From Tubulanus polymorphus (lineage: Eukaryota > Nemertea > Palaeonemertea > Tubulaniformes > Tubulanidae): 64,000 bases of DNA. The notes beneath the pieces are model-generated. The model did not search any database. It had not been told where the DNA came from and worked only from the letters and a program-made list of their open reading frames with translations. Every line of letters begins with the position of its first letter. Position 1 is the stretch's first letter. Of the stretch, positions 12,694 through 27,700 are shown piece after piece. Location of the stretch: assembly GCF_964204645.1 (NCBI RefSeq), contig NC_134028.1:5988501-6052500 (forward strand), read 5' to 3'. Both the position numbers and the translations under genes were made by a program.

Positions 12694-12848
12694 TTGGGAT
12701 CATTCGTTAATAACACATGCATGAAATTTGACTTTTTCAATCCCTCCGTACGCAGTCGGCCGTTTTTTCATATACATTAAGCATTATAGTACGCAATTGC
12801 ACGGACCCTCCACCCCTAATGCGTACGTAATAAATGAATGATCCCATT
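12694..12848. mobile_element. MITE with TGGGATCATTC ends, copy A
   Basis: Inverted ends TGGGATCATTCGTTAATAA and AATAAATGAATGATCCCA. The interior (GACTTTTTCAATCCC, CGGCCGTTTTTTCATATACA, CCTCCACC) is shared in the same orientation with the copy at 13397-13554. Confidence 0.65.
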
Positions 12849-13106
12849 TGGCTTTTTCTCCTGAAACCCATTCAACTATGTGCATGAAACAAGCCAATAA
12901 CACTTTCCCAAGTTGAATATCACAAGATCACCACAATCCCAGCCTCAGTGACCAGAAACATCATTTGAAAAGTTTTGAATACTCATATCCTCAGAACCAA
13001 AAACTCCTTATAAAAATATAGATCCTCAGCGAAATCACAAAGTAAACTTGAATAGAACAACTTTTCAAGGTCCAAGAAATGTAAGCTTTAATTATTTCTT
13101 TCGTTA

Positions 13107-13112
13107 TTTATT
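13107..13112 (-). terminator. RPS14 poly(A) signal
   Basis: AATAAA on the minus strand about 17 bases after the TAA stop, giving the very short 3' UTR usual for ribosomal protein genes. Confidence 0.7.
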
Positions 13113-13128
13113 ACACAGGTATAAATTT

Positions 13129-14574
<1,446 letters not shown>

Positions 14575-15017
14575 TCTGAAATGTAAAAAAGATGAAACAT
14601 TTACTCTAAATTCGTGGTGTAGTAATTGTGTGTGAAGAAGTCGAAAAAGAATGCTGGTGGAGTAGCATTTGACAGGTACAAATCAATTACTTCCATTAGC
14701 TTTTACACTCTCTGACAAGATCTTCACTTCTGATATTTAGGTAAACTAATTTGGCAAAAAACCAAAACAAATCTATTCATTATCTACCAAATGACAATTA
14801 ACTTAAATTTAGCGTCGAACGTGTGATAAAAAAAAAGTAAACACAGGGGGTACACTTGGAATCGGAGCCTATATTTTAGAGGCCGCTTACGATACAGAAG
14901 ATCCAGTTAGGACCCTACGTAGAATAACAATTCTATTTTTCGCCAAGTATCTCAAAAAGTTGTAAATATCGCTATTTAACCCGATGAAAGTAGATTAAAA
15001 GACACGTTTTATCGCAC

Positions 15018-15067
15018 CTGAAATTTCAATATGGCGGAAATACGACGAGAGAACGGAAGCGGAAGTT
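15018..15067 (-). promoter_or_regulatory. RPS14 5' UTR exon with TOP-like start
   Basis: Reading the minus strand, CTTCCGCTTCCGTTCTCTC precedes GCCATATTGAAATTTCAG and a GT donor. A pyrimidine-rich first exon fits the 5' terminal oligopyrimidine tracts that place ribosomal protein mRNAs under mTOR control. The exact start base cannot be read from sequence. Confidence 0.55.
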
Positions 15068-15772
15068 TGTTCGGCGAATAGTTAATTGAATTCAATTCAA
15101 CTTTATTAGAACCCATAAATTTCTTCCTAAATCATTTTTGTGCTTATCACATGCCATGGAATGGTCTCAATAAATGGAAAAATGTTCAAAGTTCTTTTTT
15201 TAATTCATGGTTTTTGAATAATTAAATGTCACGTAAAAACAAATACAAAATCTTTTTTTATTCTTTTAAAAAGTTATTTGGTCCCTTAATACTTTGGCTC
15301 TTTCATTCTTGTCTGCTGATTAGGAATATTGCCAGCTTTTTATTAGTGACCAGTAGACTACTCTTTCAAGCAAAAAAATTAATTTGATTGAATTGCTTCG
15401 TCCCGATCTCCGGAAATCTCCGACGAAATCCGTGGCTTTCCGAGGAAGGCCGATGAAATCTTGTTATTGTTATGGAGGTGGAATTATTATTCGGACGAAA
15501 ATAATGCCCCAAATCGGCCTTTTAGATATCGAAATGCGACCCGACTTTACGTCGAAATGAATATCTAAACATTGATCTTCACGTTTAACGCACGCAATCG
15601 CGAATAAACGCGCGATTAATCCTGCAATTGGCTTCAGGAAATAGGCGAGTTGTCACTCACTTTTTTTTCGATATTAACACTTTGAACTACGTTTCAATTA
15701 CCTGGAAATCAGCTGTCTTTGTTCACTAACTAGTGCAGTACGGTGTGCAGTTGTTTTCGTCAGGTGTGAGAA
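15068..15772. promoter_or_regulatory. Divergent promoter region RPS14 / ZSWIM8
   Basis: About 700 bases separate the two divergent genes. The right half contains unmethylated-looking CpG-bearing words and the ZSWIM8 leader. No TATA box is obvious. Function as a shared promoter is inferred only from the head-to-head arrangement. Confidence 0.4.
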
Positions 15773-18700
15773 ATGGATTTCATGTTCGACTGGGAAGCTG
15801 AAGGTGATCGGTTCTCGTTCGAAGACAGCGACCGATTTGAAGAAGATTCACTATGTTCGTGGATCAGCGAACCAGAAAGTCTTTGTAACAATTGGCGCGG
15901 TTGGAGAAAAAATGGTGGTGGCGGAGGCCAACAGGGCCAGTCTCATGCTAGAGGTATTTAATTTGTTAATTTACACCATGCTTTTATCAATATTAAGCCT
16001 AATTTAGTGGATTTTACATTTTTTGCAGCAGTTTGTTCATTGTTGCATGACCTCATTATGATGTGTGACAAGTTTTGTCTTACTATTTGAATTAAACAAC
16101 AGTGATAAATAAAAGTTATTATATATTTTTTAATCTGCGATGTTTAAAATCCACCCAAAAATTCTAGAAGTCTGAAAATTTATTTTATGATTTTTTTCTA
16201 GTTTACAGAAAGTTTAATCTTGTCGAATTGTTGTCAAAGAGCGTTGACAAATTTTTTCTGTATTTATTCCAGAGGGTCGTGTAACGTCATTGGTTGAACT
16301 TGCTGCACAAGCTGTCGCTCAGTATATCCCATTCGAAGTGGTCGAACATTTCTATCCACCAATTCCTGAACAATTGCAACTGCGAATCGCTTTCTGGAGC
16401 TTCCCGGAAAATGAAGAAGATATCAGGTATATCTTTACTCTGGTTCTTCATGATCCATCCTTTTAGTTCATTTGATTAATTAGTTGCATTAACCCCATGG
16501 TCCTGTTTTCTTAATTTGTTTAAACTTTGGAATTAGGTATTAACTCTGCTATTAATTATTATCTTCAATTGACTTAAACTAATGGTTAAAGTTAAATCTG
16601 GTTTTTATAAAAAGTATCTCGGGCTCTTTTTAGTAAGTGTCTTCATTTGGTATTGGTATTTTTCAAATAGGCCTACATTTGTGTTAACTTTCACACATCA
16701 ATGAGCACTTCACCAACTATCATTTTCATTAAAATCAGGGCAGATAAGATCTTAATCACTGTTCTTTAGCGTGTTCAATGTTCTGAATCCTTTTGCAATG
16801 ATTGAACCTTTTTATGAATTTTTTGTACTCGTCATTTCAGGCTTTATTCATGTCTGGCCAATGGAAGCGCTGATGAATTCCACAAAGGAGAACATTTGTA
16901 CAATAATAAATCTGTAAAAGATGTCCTTCAAATCGGTAAGTTTTCCTTCAATACGCCGAAATCACTTAGTGCCAGTTTTAAATTCAACCCCAGTCTTAGT
17001 TTCAACAAAGTAGCGGTGGCCTTGACCTGGAAAACTCAGGGAATCAGAAAAATCTAGAAGAAAAAATCTGAAAAACTTGACAAATTTTACCAAAAACTTG
17101 GAAACTGGAGGAATTCCCATAATACTATTGACCATGTGTTTCTTCATCAATACGATATTCAACTAAAAATGAATAAATTGCAACATTTTTAACCTAGAAA
17201 TTTCTCTGATTCACTCAGGGAATTTTGTGATCACGTGGAAAAATCAGGGATATTTAAGGGCGATTTATAAATGGGCGGAAAGTGGCCAACCTGAAATTTA
17301 AATCATAAATCCATTGAGGATGAGATGTTATATCATGGATAATGCCATCGCTTAATTTACCTAATCCCCTCTTGAACCCCAGGGCCACTAATAATAATAA
17401 TTAGTAATAATGATTATTTAGCCTATAATCCATATAAAATATGCTCATTAGCTTTACATCATATATAAAAAGCGAACATAGAAACAGCGAAAACTAAAAC
17501 TGGTTTGATGAAAAGCTTTGATGAACAAATGGGTTTTGAGATTAGATTTAACGACATCGATTGAAGGACTAGATTTAATTGGACTAGGTGAATTATTACT
17601 GGGGCAGAGTTTGCAAAGGCTCTGTGCCCAGCTGAGACACTACTCAAAATGGTCTATTCTGATTTTCAGGATTCCACCTGAGTGGAACAGTAACTCCTGC
17701 TCAAGCCTATGCACCATCGAAAGGCACGTTCAATGTAGCAGTAGTGTTCGATAGACGTCGTATAACCTCATGTACATGTACATGTAACGGAACAGCCTCT
17801 TGGTGCGCTCATGTTGTAGCATTGTGTCTTCATAGGATCATTCAGGTAATTCATATTACATCAATCAGAGAAATACAAGCGAACGGGAAGGTCGACTCCT
17901 CAAAAATCCGCTAGGCACTGCTAGTAATCTTGTGTTTTGTTCAGCGCCCTCACCTGTGGCGATAAGCAATAGATTTTGTAGACGGGTTGACAGTCTCTTT
18001 TCTTAATTTAGCGTTTTTCATTGATTTGTTTAATTCTCAATACCAAATCTTGAAAAACAGTAATGTTCAATGCTCGTAGTGATTAATCTAATCGAAAATC
18101 TTTCCGAGAACCTATTGTTTATCGCCACCGGTGAAGGCGCTGATCAATTTCGAAGATAGCTAAGGCAAATGTATAGTGACGTCACGGATTGGACTTCCCT
18201 TTCGCTTATAGTTCTATGCATCAATTCACAACGAAAATAGTATCTTTTCCTAGAGCCTACATTTTAGGGTCAAGAGTTAAAACTTTTGAATATGAAATGA
18301 TCTTAATGGTACACGTGTATAAGAATCAAATGTGACTGATCAAGGTTTCATCGGCCAGAGGCAATTGATTCTTGGCGGTCTGAAATATCCATCAGGGTTC
18401 ATGGTTTCAAATCCTGGAAATGCTGGTATTGATGAAAGATGCTCGTTGCTTGAATTACGTTGAACAATGTGTGCGTATATATGATTTATTTTTCCAGGCT
18501 ACGTCAGTGTGCCTTCGTGCTCCGGTATCAGAATCATTATCCCGTCTTCATCGAGATCAGCTTCAGAAATTTGCTCAGTATCTCATCAGTGAATTACCAC
18601 AACAGGTCAGTTCGATTCCCGATCTTATATTCAATCTGGTCCACCGGGAAATACGGTTTACCGTCGTTTGAATATACATGTAATGGTACTGGGTCCTCAA

Positions 18701-21700
18701 GAATCGAATCCATAAATGATGGAAACCATTGCAACTAGATACAATATATGTGAGAATTGTTGAATATGTCTGAATTTACTAGAGCCAGTTCCTCAATCAT
18801 AAAGGCACTTAGTAAAGCCACAGTGGCGGATCCAGAGGGCAGTTGAAACCCCCTTTCTGGCCAAGTGCCCTTTTGAAAATCCGCTTGATATAGGCTTCAT
18901 ATCCCCTGTACTGATCTCGATCTTATGTGCACTAAAATTGGATAAAATGTCTCAAATTTTTAAAAGCCTGACCCCCTGCAGGCACTTCGCACCTTTGGCT
19001 CTCGTCGCAGCTAAAAAAGTATAAGGTGAACCCCCCTTTCTTCCAGCCTGGATCCAGCCCCTGTAAGCCATTGTGGTAATATCTAAGGTGATAAGATCAT
19101 TATTGAATTAAATCCAGTTTGGCTCTATTTTTCCAAAATATAAACTCTGTCTTAGATATAGCTTTGACTGCTATTTCAACTGGCTCAAGGTTTTGCATCG
19201 AGGTGGTATGAATGTTCGGAATTTCAGTTCAGCTTCAAAACTAATGTTTTTTTTGCATAGCGCATAGTTACCCACTTGAAATCAATGCTGTAAACTGTTG
19301 AAATGAATCTCTATCAGGTCACATGAAAAAAAAATTGTTTTTGTAAATGTTGGTTTTGAATTTGGAGCAAGGGGAATCCTCTCCGATATCAAATAGCCGG
19401 TTTAATCGATTCATATGCATTCGTACCTAGGTGTTTTAAGATGAGTCATCACATTTTTATGCACATTCAGCTCATCTGTGATATTAGAATTTGCTAGAAA
19501 TTCATTTTCAAGATCGCTTGTCATTGAGCCACACGCGCGCACCACACATAAATTCAAGCAGTTATTTCGATGTTTTTAGATCAATAAATACCTTACTATG
19601 CAATACTAACATCTACCGTCATAGATATAAGACTCGTGTATAGATTTGTATATGCCCTACGGGTAAAGATCTTCACGCTACTGTGTAATGTAATCGAAAA
19701 GGAAATTTTGCTGAGCTGATCACAAACGTGTTGTTGTTTCGAGCTTCGAACTGAGCAACGATGATGATGATTCCCGGCGCGAACGAATCTAACCCCCCTA
19801 GGACTGGGAGTAGCAGCATTCTCTAATACCAGTACATTGATTCGGTCTAATAGATCGGTAGTTGACATCTAACCCGCTCGATATAAATAATAATGACGGC
19901 GTTACTACGGGGCACGCTAGATTGTCGTTCGGTTCGATCGATATCCGGCCCTTCGGTTGTGGCTACCGGGGGTTAACGTCGGTATCACGATTCTTTTGAT
20001 TCGGTCTATCGGAGGGAATTGGAATTTCTATCAAAGGTATAAGATTTGAAATAAGTTTTGTAGCGCTCATCTAGATCTTATAGTGGTTTTACTTACAAAT
20101 ATTTGTCATTTGCAGACTTTGAGGGAATGCTGGATGCCAAGAGGCTGCAACAAACCCAAGTTTTTAATTCATTGGTTAATTGAATGTATAGATTCAACCA
20201 GCAGAGCTTTTTGATAAACCCAATTGCTCAATAAAGAAAATGTTGCAACCATGTTTTTACGTGCTTAGTTTAAGAACAATTGTGTACTTTTACCTTTGCC
20301 TAAAAAATGTTTTAGATAAAAAATTAGACCCCAATTTAAAAGAATAGAATCGTACTTATACGTCTTGATAGCAGTTTTGTCCGCCGAAGACTTTTAAGGC
20401 GGCCTTAAAAATTCCAATATCAATATGATACCTCTGGGAAGAAAAGTATTTATTAGCGCCGGTGGCAAAAACAGTCTAAATTCATTTGATTAATGGTGAA
20501 AAGCGCTACACAGGTTGAGAGTATAGTTCCACTGCATCGTTTCAAACTCATAAATTATTTCATAGCAGACGGTTTTATTTGTCTCTATATGAGAAAACCT
20601 ATACATGTATGCCCCTCTCTGTAATAAGAGGGACAATTACATTATATGCAAATATAATTTGTTGCTATTTGGAAATGTTGAAACGTTTTCCTTTGTTCCC
20701 ATGTTTTCTAGCTTCAATTTGTCACTAGAAGTACTGGGTGGTGCACTGAGCTGGAAATCTCAGGGAATCCGAAACAAATCTAGAAAAAGTCAGGGAAAAC
20801 TCAAGAGAATTTGACAAATTTTATTTTTATAAAACCTCAGGGAACTTGGATATTCTATTTTCTTTGTCAATATGCGGTTCATGCAAAATTTCTCGGATTT
20901 ACTCGAGGAATTTTGTCTTATAACATGGAAAACTCAAGGAATTTGTAATTTGGCAGAATGTGGCCACCCTGTAGCTGTACTAGACTTGCAAAATTAATGA
21001 GTGAATTTCAAAAAAATTAATGTACCGGTATCTTTGAATTGAAAAAAAAATGTTTCATTTTCTATTTTTCTAGATCCTTCCAACTGCTCAGCGATTATTA
21101 GATGAACTTCTATCTTCCCAACAAAATGCTATTAACACAGTTTGCGGAGCACCAGGTACTGTACCGTATAAACCTGACACCCGAGTGTCCAACAATTATG
21201 TTGAGTGCTTATTTAAATGACAAACATTTCTATGATGCGCTGAAAAAAATAATTTCAAGGCTCATAATAATCAATCGACTCTGACGACAGCACTACCGGG
21301 GCTAATGAGGATACGCTAATGCAAAGCTAGTCTTCCATATTGCGTTGCAATTGATTGAAAATTAATGTCAATCAAAAAAAGAGCTTTACCTGTGTATGAC
21401 TTGTTCATGAAATACTGAGTAAAAAGTTAAATTCTTATGATTTTGATCATCAAGTAATACAACAATAACATATCTGGCAGAACGAGTCCCCAATAAAATG
21501 TAAGGAAAATGTTTATTCAGTGATGATGATATTGTTACAGATCCGACTGCTGGTCCGTCTGCTAGCGAACAGACGTGTTGGTGTCTCGATGAGGAAACCC
21601 TTCACGAAAATATCAAGAAAACACTCATTAAGTTCTGCGTACCGTCGCCGATAGTTTTCAGGTAAAAAAAAAGCACAAAAACCGTGATATGTTCATATCT

Positions 21701-24700
21701 ATTCTTATGTGTATTTTTTTGTAACAAGAAAACTAATTCTATAGTTTATTGACGTCTTGTAAAATAACACATTGCTTGATATTGTCAGCAATGAATCATC
21801 AGAGAATCGCTACGTTCTATAGAATAAAAAAGGGCCAATAAAGCTACATGTATTTCGTTTTTGAATATATTCAACATTGAATTATATTGAATTGACCGAC
21901 AAACAGTCTAGCCCCAATATTGATTGCTAGTGCACATCCACTCACCCAATATCCTATCCACCATATCCTATATTTATTATTAAAAACTCATAAGACAGAA
22001 GATGAAATTGATGATGTAGTGCACATTGACTCTCAGAGAAACCCATAATTATAGCCTAATGCAGAGTAGATATAGAAACATTTTTGTAAAGGTTTTTACA
22101 ACGCAAAAAAGAATTAATCTAGAAAAAGTTTGTACCTTCCAAAATGACTTGAGGAAGCCATCTTATTTTATATACCTGTAGATTGTATTCCATATTGAAT
22201 ATTTCATTAGAACTTAATTGACTTATTAATACATTTCAGCGATGTGAACTATCTATCATCGACAGCGCCCCCTGCTGCTTCAGAATGGCAGAGTCTGCTG
22301 CGTCCGCTCCGCGGCCGCGAACCGGAGGGCATGTGGAACCTGTTGTCGATCATACGCGAGTTGTTCCGTCGCCGCGACAGCAACGCCATTCCGCTGCTCG
22401 AAATCCTCACCGACGAGGTGTTATCGTGCGAACAACTTTTGCTGTGGTGGTTCAACACGAAAATCTCCGCCGCGCACAATTCGTCGAGCGGCCACAACAA
22501 CCGTAACAGCAACAACGGCACGAGTTCGTCGCAGCACGCCGCGTCGAGTTTATGCGACGAGATCGTTAGTTTATGGCGTCTGGCGGCGTTGAATCCGGCG
22601 TTGTCGCCGATTCAACGCGACGACCTGGTCGTCATGCTCAAAGACTGGCATATCATCATCATCGACAAAGTTCGCAAGGCGAAAAACAACAGCATCCCGA
22701 ACGGCGGCAACGCCGTCAAGAAATCCGACATCGAGATTTTCCCCGGGTTCAAGCCGTCGATCGAAGCGTGTCAACTCGACTGGTCGAATTACAAAATCGC
22801 CGGCGTTACGTACGTCGAGAAGACTTGGACACCCGTCTGTATGGGTCAAGATTCCGAGGGTCGCAAGCATAAATCGCGTAATCTAAGCGGGGGTGGCGAT
22901 CTCGGCGGTACAGGGTTAATTACTCGCACGAGTAACAAGCCTGTCGACTCGACGCGTAAGTTACTAACTCAGGTCAATTCGACCGATACTCAAACCGACG
23001 GCGGACTGAGTTCGAGTTCGGAAGGATTTTGCGAGAATTTCAAAGATTACAAAGCGGATGCTTCTTCGACCGCCGCGGGACAACGGCGAGATTCCGATTC
23101 GAGTTTTGTCGATGAAGCCACCGGCGGCGATGACAAAAATAAAAATTCATCTGAAACGCAGCCGAAAGTGAGTTCGGTAGTCGTTTCGGTCGGTCGCGGT
23201 GACACGACGACGGGACTGGTCGCGACAGTCGCGTCGAGCGATGCCGACACGCAGGCCTCAGGCGCGGTCGGTCCGGCCGTCGCAGTCGTCGTAGCGAATA
23301 CATCTCCGAAAAAGAACACGTCTTCCGGTCACGGCGGCGCCGCTGCGGATAACTCGGAGTCGCAACAATCGAGCGACGAGTACCAGGTTTATTATTACGA
23401 CCCGAAGGCGAAACTCGGCGCGGATTCCGGCGACAAGAAGAAAAAGAGCGACGAGCCGAATTATTTCGCCGGAATTAAGCGAATGGAAAACAAACAAGAG
23501 GTCGGTTTACGAATTATTGGGAAATAGTTAATTGAATCGAATTGGAACTTATTATGACAAAAGAAAAGCACAGATAAGAATTACAAGTACTCAAATATAG
23601 ATTAATATAGATAAATTTACAAAAATGTGTCAAGGATTTATGATCAGAAAAATCTACAAATTGGGAAAACTCAAGGAATTTGACAAATTTTCCCAAATCC
23701 TGGAAAACTTGGAATTTGGATATTTTATGACCACATGTTTCTTTGTCACACATGACTCAATGAAAAATGAGTGAATTGAAACATTTCACAAACTTAGAAA
23801 TTTCTCTAATTCACTCAGTGAATTTTGTTTTATCACCTGAAAAAAACAGGGAAGGCTTTGCTTTGTAAATGGATGGAAAGTGGCCACCCTGCATATAAAG
23901 TGTAGAAAGAATCCTCATATTAAGGAAGGTTTCGATAAAGATTAAGGTTTCTTCAGGTGTTAAACATTTGGTTGATGATTTCAGATTTTGTTTGCTCGCG
24001 CAGAAGCTTTACACGCTCACGGACATACGAGAGAAGCATGTCGACTCGCTCAACAGTTAGCTGAAGAAATGCTAGCGAATCCACCAGATCTCACTATTGA
24101 ACCTCTACCCAGTACTGGCAAAAGTATGCGCGCTTCTAAAAATTTGCACCCTGAAACCAAGTTCATTAGCCTAATTTAAGCATCATGCGTTTCTTTGTAT
24201 TTCTTTTTTGTAGGTAAGAAAAAGAAACATCAGAACAATACGAGTTCGTTTGCCAGCACGACTTTGGCAAAAGCAGCGTTTTTGTGCAACGTTCTTCTCG
24301 AAGACCCTGATTGCCATCATCTGGCGTTTAAAGTTGGAATGTTCGGACTTGAAATGCCGAGACAACCGGCGTCGAGCAAAGCTCTTGAGGTACGTAAGGG
24401 AGTGTAAACTAGGTTTTATTATGAATACCGGGTAATCAATTGCTGAAAACTTTTTTATGGTGTTGATGTATTTGTTAATTATAGTGAGCAAATAATGAAT
24501 GTTTGACTTACTGTAACAACAAAAAAATATCTGGAAAATGTAGTTGAGATTGGCTTGGACATTATCTCAACATAGATATATTCAAATGAAATAAAGGGTA
24601 AAACATAAAAGATTTTCACATTCCTAACCAAATTTTTGTTTGCATAGGTAAAATTGGCAAATCAAGAAGCCGAACTTACTATCTTATTGAAGAAGATTCC

Positions 24701-27700
24701 ATTGGGTCTGGCGGAGTTGAACGTAATCCGAGAACGAGCTGAACAGCTACGAGATGGTAAACTACGCTCGCGGGGCGAAGCTCTTCTACCCCTGACTCTG
24801 GCTAGTTTTATATTCGATTCGCTATGTTTGCCAGGTTAGTGTATCTTAATTTAGTCCCTCAACAGGTATTGAAGAATCTTACTGAAGCCATCATCAGATG
24901 GAGGAAATTTTACCTGTTCCACTTAATCTGCCAGCTGAGGTGAATCTACAGATTATTCGCGCAATATAGATCACATTCTGTATAATGGTTGATAATCTAT
25001 TGCAGCAAATCCAGTTACGAACTCAAATAGTCGTCCGCCTAGTCGTAGTGTTCAGATCACTGCTAGACTCACCACTGATGAAAAGCTCGGTTTTGAGGCT
25101 GCAGTCGCTGCTTTAGGTAAGTTCAAATGGTTTTGATTAGAATCGGGCATCGGGCTTGGTTCCACATACCAGATTTGGCTTTAAAAATGAGTTTTAACTT
25201 GAAGAAACCACTAACCTTGGTTATAAGATTATTGTTGGTCTCGTCTTATGATTCTCAATCGTCAAACCATCGCCTGAATAAAGCAGAAATAATATTTGAC
25301 ATTTCAGGATTGAAGGCCAATGTATCAGAGGCTGATCATCCTCTGCTGTGTGAGGGCACTAGACGTCAGAGAGGTGAACTGGCTATTGCTATGTTGTTCC
25401 ATTACAAAGACGACCAACCAAAACTTTCCAAGGTATGAAACACGATCTGGTTCGATCATAATACCAATCAGAATTATCAAATGATTCGGTATTCAATTAA
25501 ATAATTCATTTTCTTCGCTTGAAGATCATGGATAAAGTTTTGGACCCGGAAATTCATCAGCTCTACAAAGCGCAGGCAGCGAGTTTGATACGTAGTTATA
25601 TGATGGGAGCCAGACCGAGTCAGGTTCACCAGGACAACCATCACCACGGTAATAGTAACAATAGCCATACTACAGCGGCGACTGTCAGCATCGAAACCGG
25701 TATTCGTAAGGAGCATAAAATTGAAACGGCGAAAACTGAAGCTGAAAACCAGTCAAATACGACTACTGATTCTCGGTAAGTATGCTTTCTAAACGACCCC
25801 TTGATTCCTTAAAACCTTCTAAATGGACAATGCTTTTAAAAGTGTGTGAAACTCTTTTAATTTATCAAAATGCCTGAAGCTCCTTCAATTTTGAGAAATA
25901 GGTGATTAGAAATTTTGTCTAGTTTGTAGTTGTATAGTAAACTATACCTAAATTGGTACAGTTGGGATTTGTTTTTACCCTATTGGGCGGTTACCAAATT
26001 AGAAACCAAGTTAAGGTAGTCTTGAGGATAAAAATTTGCTCGCCGTACAAAACCCCGAAATTAATTGTTTACCGAGATAAACAGTACCAATTTAGGAGGG
26101 GTCTACAGTAATTGCAATGCAGACACTTCCTCGAAATTTGAAACTTTCTAATGTATTTCAAACATGTTTATTTTAGTTCGAAGGCTGCTGAATTGTCCGC
26201 TTGTCAGAATACTGCCACGCCTGGTTCGAATTGGCAGACGGTCACTGTTACGAACGGCGTCCAAAATCTAGAATACCTGAATTTAGAGCAGAAATTCACT
26301 CAATTGAGCACCCACGCTACCAACGGTGGAGCGCGTCCTAAAGCTACATCAGGAATCTACAACAGGTAGTATATACAAAATCTGTCCCCAGGGTATGGAG
26401 AAAAATGTGTTTGTATTGTGATTAATTGAGATATCTTCTATTTTTGTAGCAATAGGGACACGGATAGTTCAGCTTTGGAAGATGACGGTGAAGGTAGTGG
26501 GGACTATAAAGCTTGGGAGGCCAAGTTCAGATGTACAAATCTAAAAACATTCAAGAAATCATCCGGAGGTGAGTTCACTTAATAGTTATTTCTAATACGG
26601 TACAGCTTAGAATTACTTACTCTCGATCGGAACATGTTTGAAAGGATAGGATATTTATTTTTTTAAGTGCACTATATAATTATGAAGGATCCAGTGTTGT
26701 CTAGCCGGCTGTACTTAGTACAAAGGCACTGAACCCTGTGCATGGTGCAAACGGGTGCAAGATGCATGAACAATTGATGATAAAGCCGATGAAACAATGT
26801 ACACTGTTCATGATTTGATTTATTTACAAACACTAATCAATTTGTATTTTAAACATGAACAAAATTACGAGAATTGTTAATCGATTTTTAGTTAGTTTTT
26901 TGTTGAACTGTAATGCTAGGTGTTTGGGTATATTATCGTTGCTTTATCGTGAAACTGTATTGTCTATTTCCAGGAATGGCCAGCATCGACAGCAGCGCGC
27001 CGGAGACGACGTCTAGCGACAATTCACCGACGCTTGTTCGTCGTAATAAAAGCAAACACCAGGGTCCGGGAAGCGATTGTAGCAGTAGCGGTAAGAGTAG
27101 CGATTCACTCGGCTCGAGCAGCTCGGGCGATAAGGGCGCCGCTAGTAAAATACGAGATAACGAAAGCCCGATCGGGCCGTTCGTGACCGGTCGAATGAAC
27201 GTGCTCGATCCACGCACGCCGGGTATGGCCTGTCTGAAAGGTGGAAGGTATGTATCGGTCGGGACCCTGGGGCAAATGACCGATTCCTATAAATGAGCTT
27301 ATCTCCTCAGTCCTGAGCTAGGTCTGGTCAGTGTCTTAGTCTTAATGTAACTGGATCCAGTTTTCCTAGAGCTAATATTTAGTAACGAACTGACATTTGG
27401 TTGCTTAAGTCTGTAAACAGTCAATAAATCATGATAAGAAAGGTTTAAACACCAACCCTTTGAAACCCGCCCAAGTTGAATTTGTAATAGTAATTCAATT
27501 CCTATAGCGCCCTTTCTCTAAGTGGTACGATGTTCAAAGCTGCTTTCCATTGAATTGGTATTATTACGTATTATTAAACTCTTAACCACGTATCAGTCAT
27601 CAGGCCAGGTACCCATTTACTACTCGAGTAAACCCATGACCTGGAGTTGAACGCTCTAACCACTCATTCATACCGCCTTATATCACTGCTATTTGTCATC

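Larger units (their letters stand above)
11456..13128. other. Spacer between the PIDD-like gene and RPS14
   Basis: The left part should contain the PIDD-like promoter and a non-coding first exon: a splice acceptor lies just before the start exon, and a plausible donor with CpG-containing, TGAC-repeat DNA lies at 12100-12230. The rest holds a pogo/Tigger-type end at 12487, a hairpin at 12591-12651 and a MITE at 12694-12848. No open frame looks real. Confidence 0.45.

Noticed and set aside
22249-23497. Several frames on both strands across ZSWIM8 exon 8
   Set aside because: They are shadows of the long coding exon.
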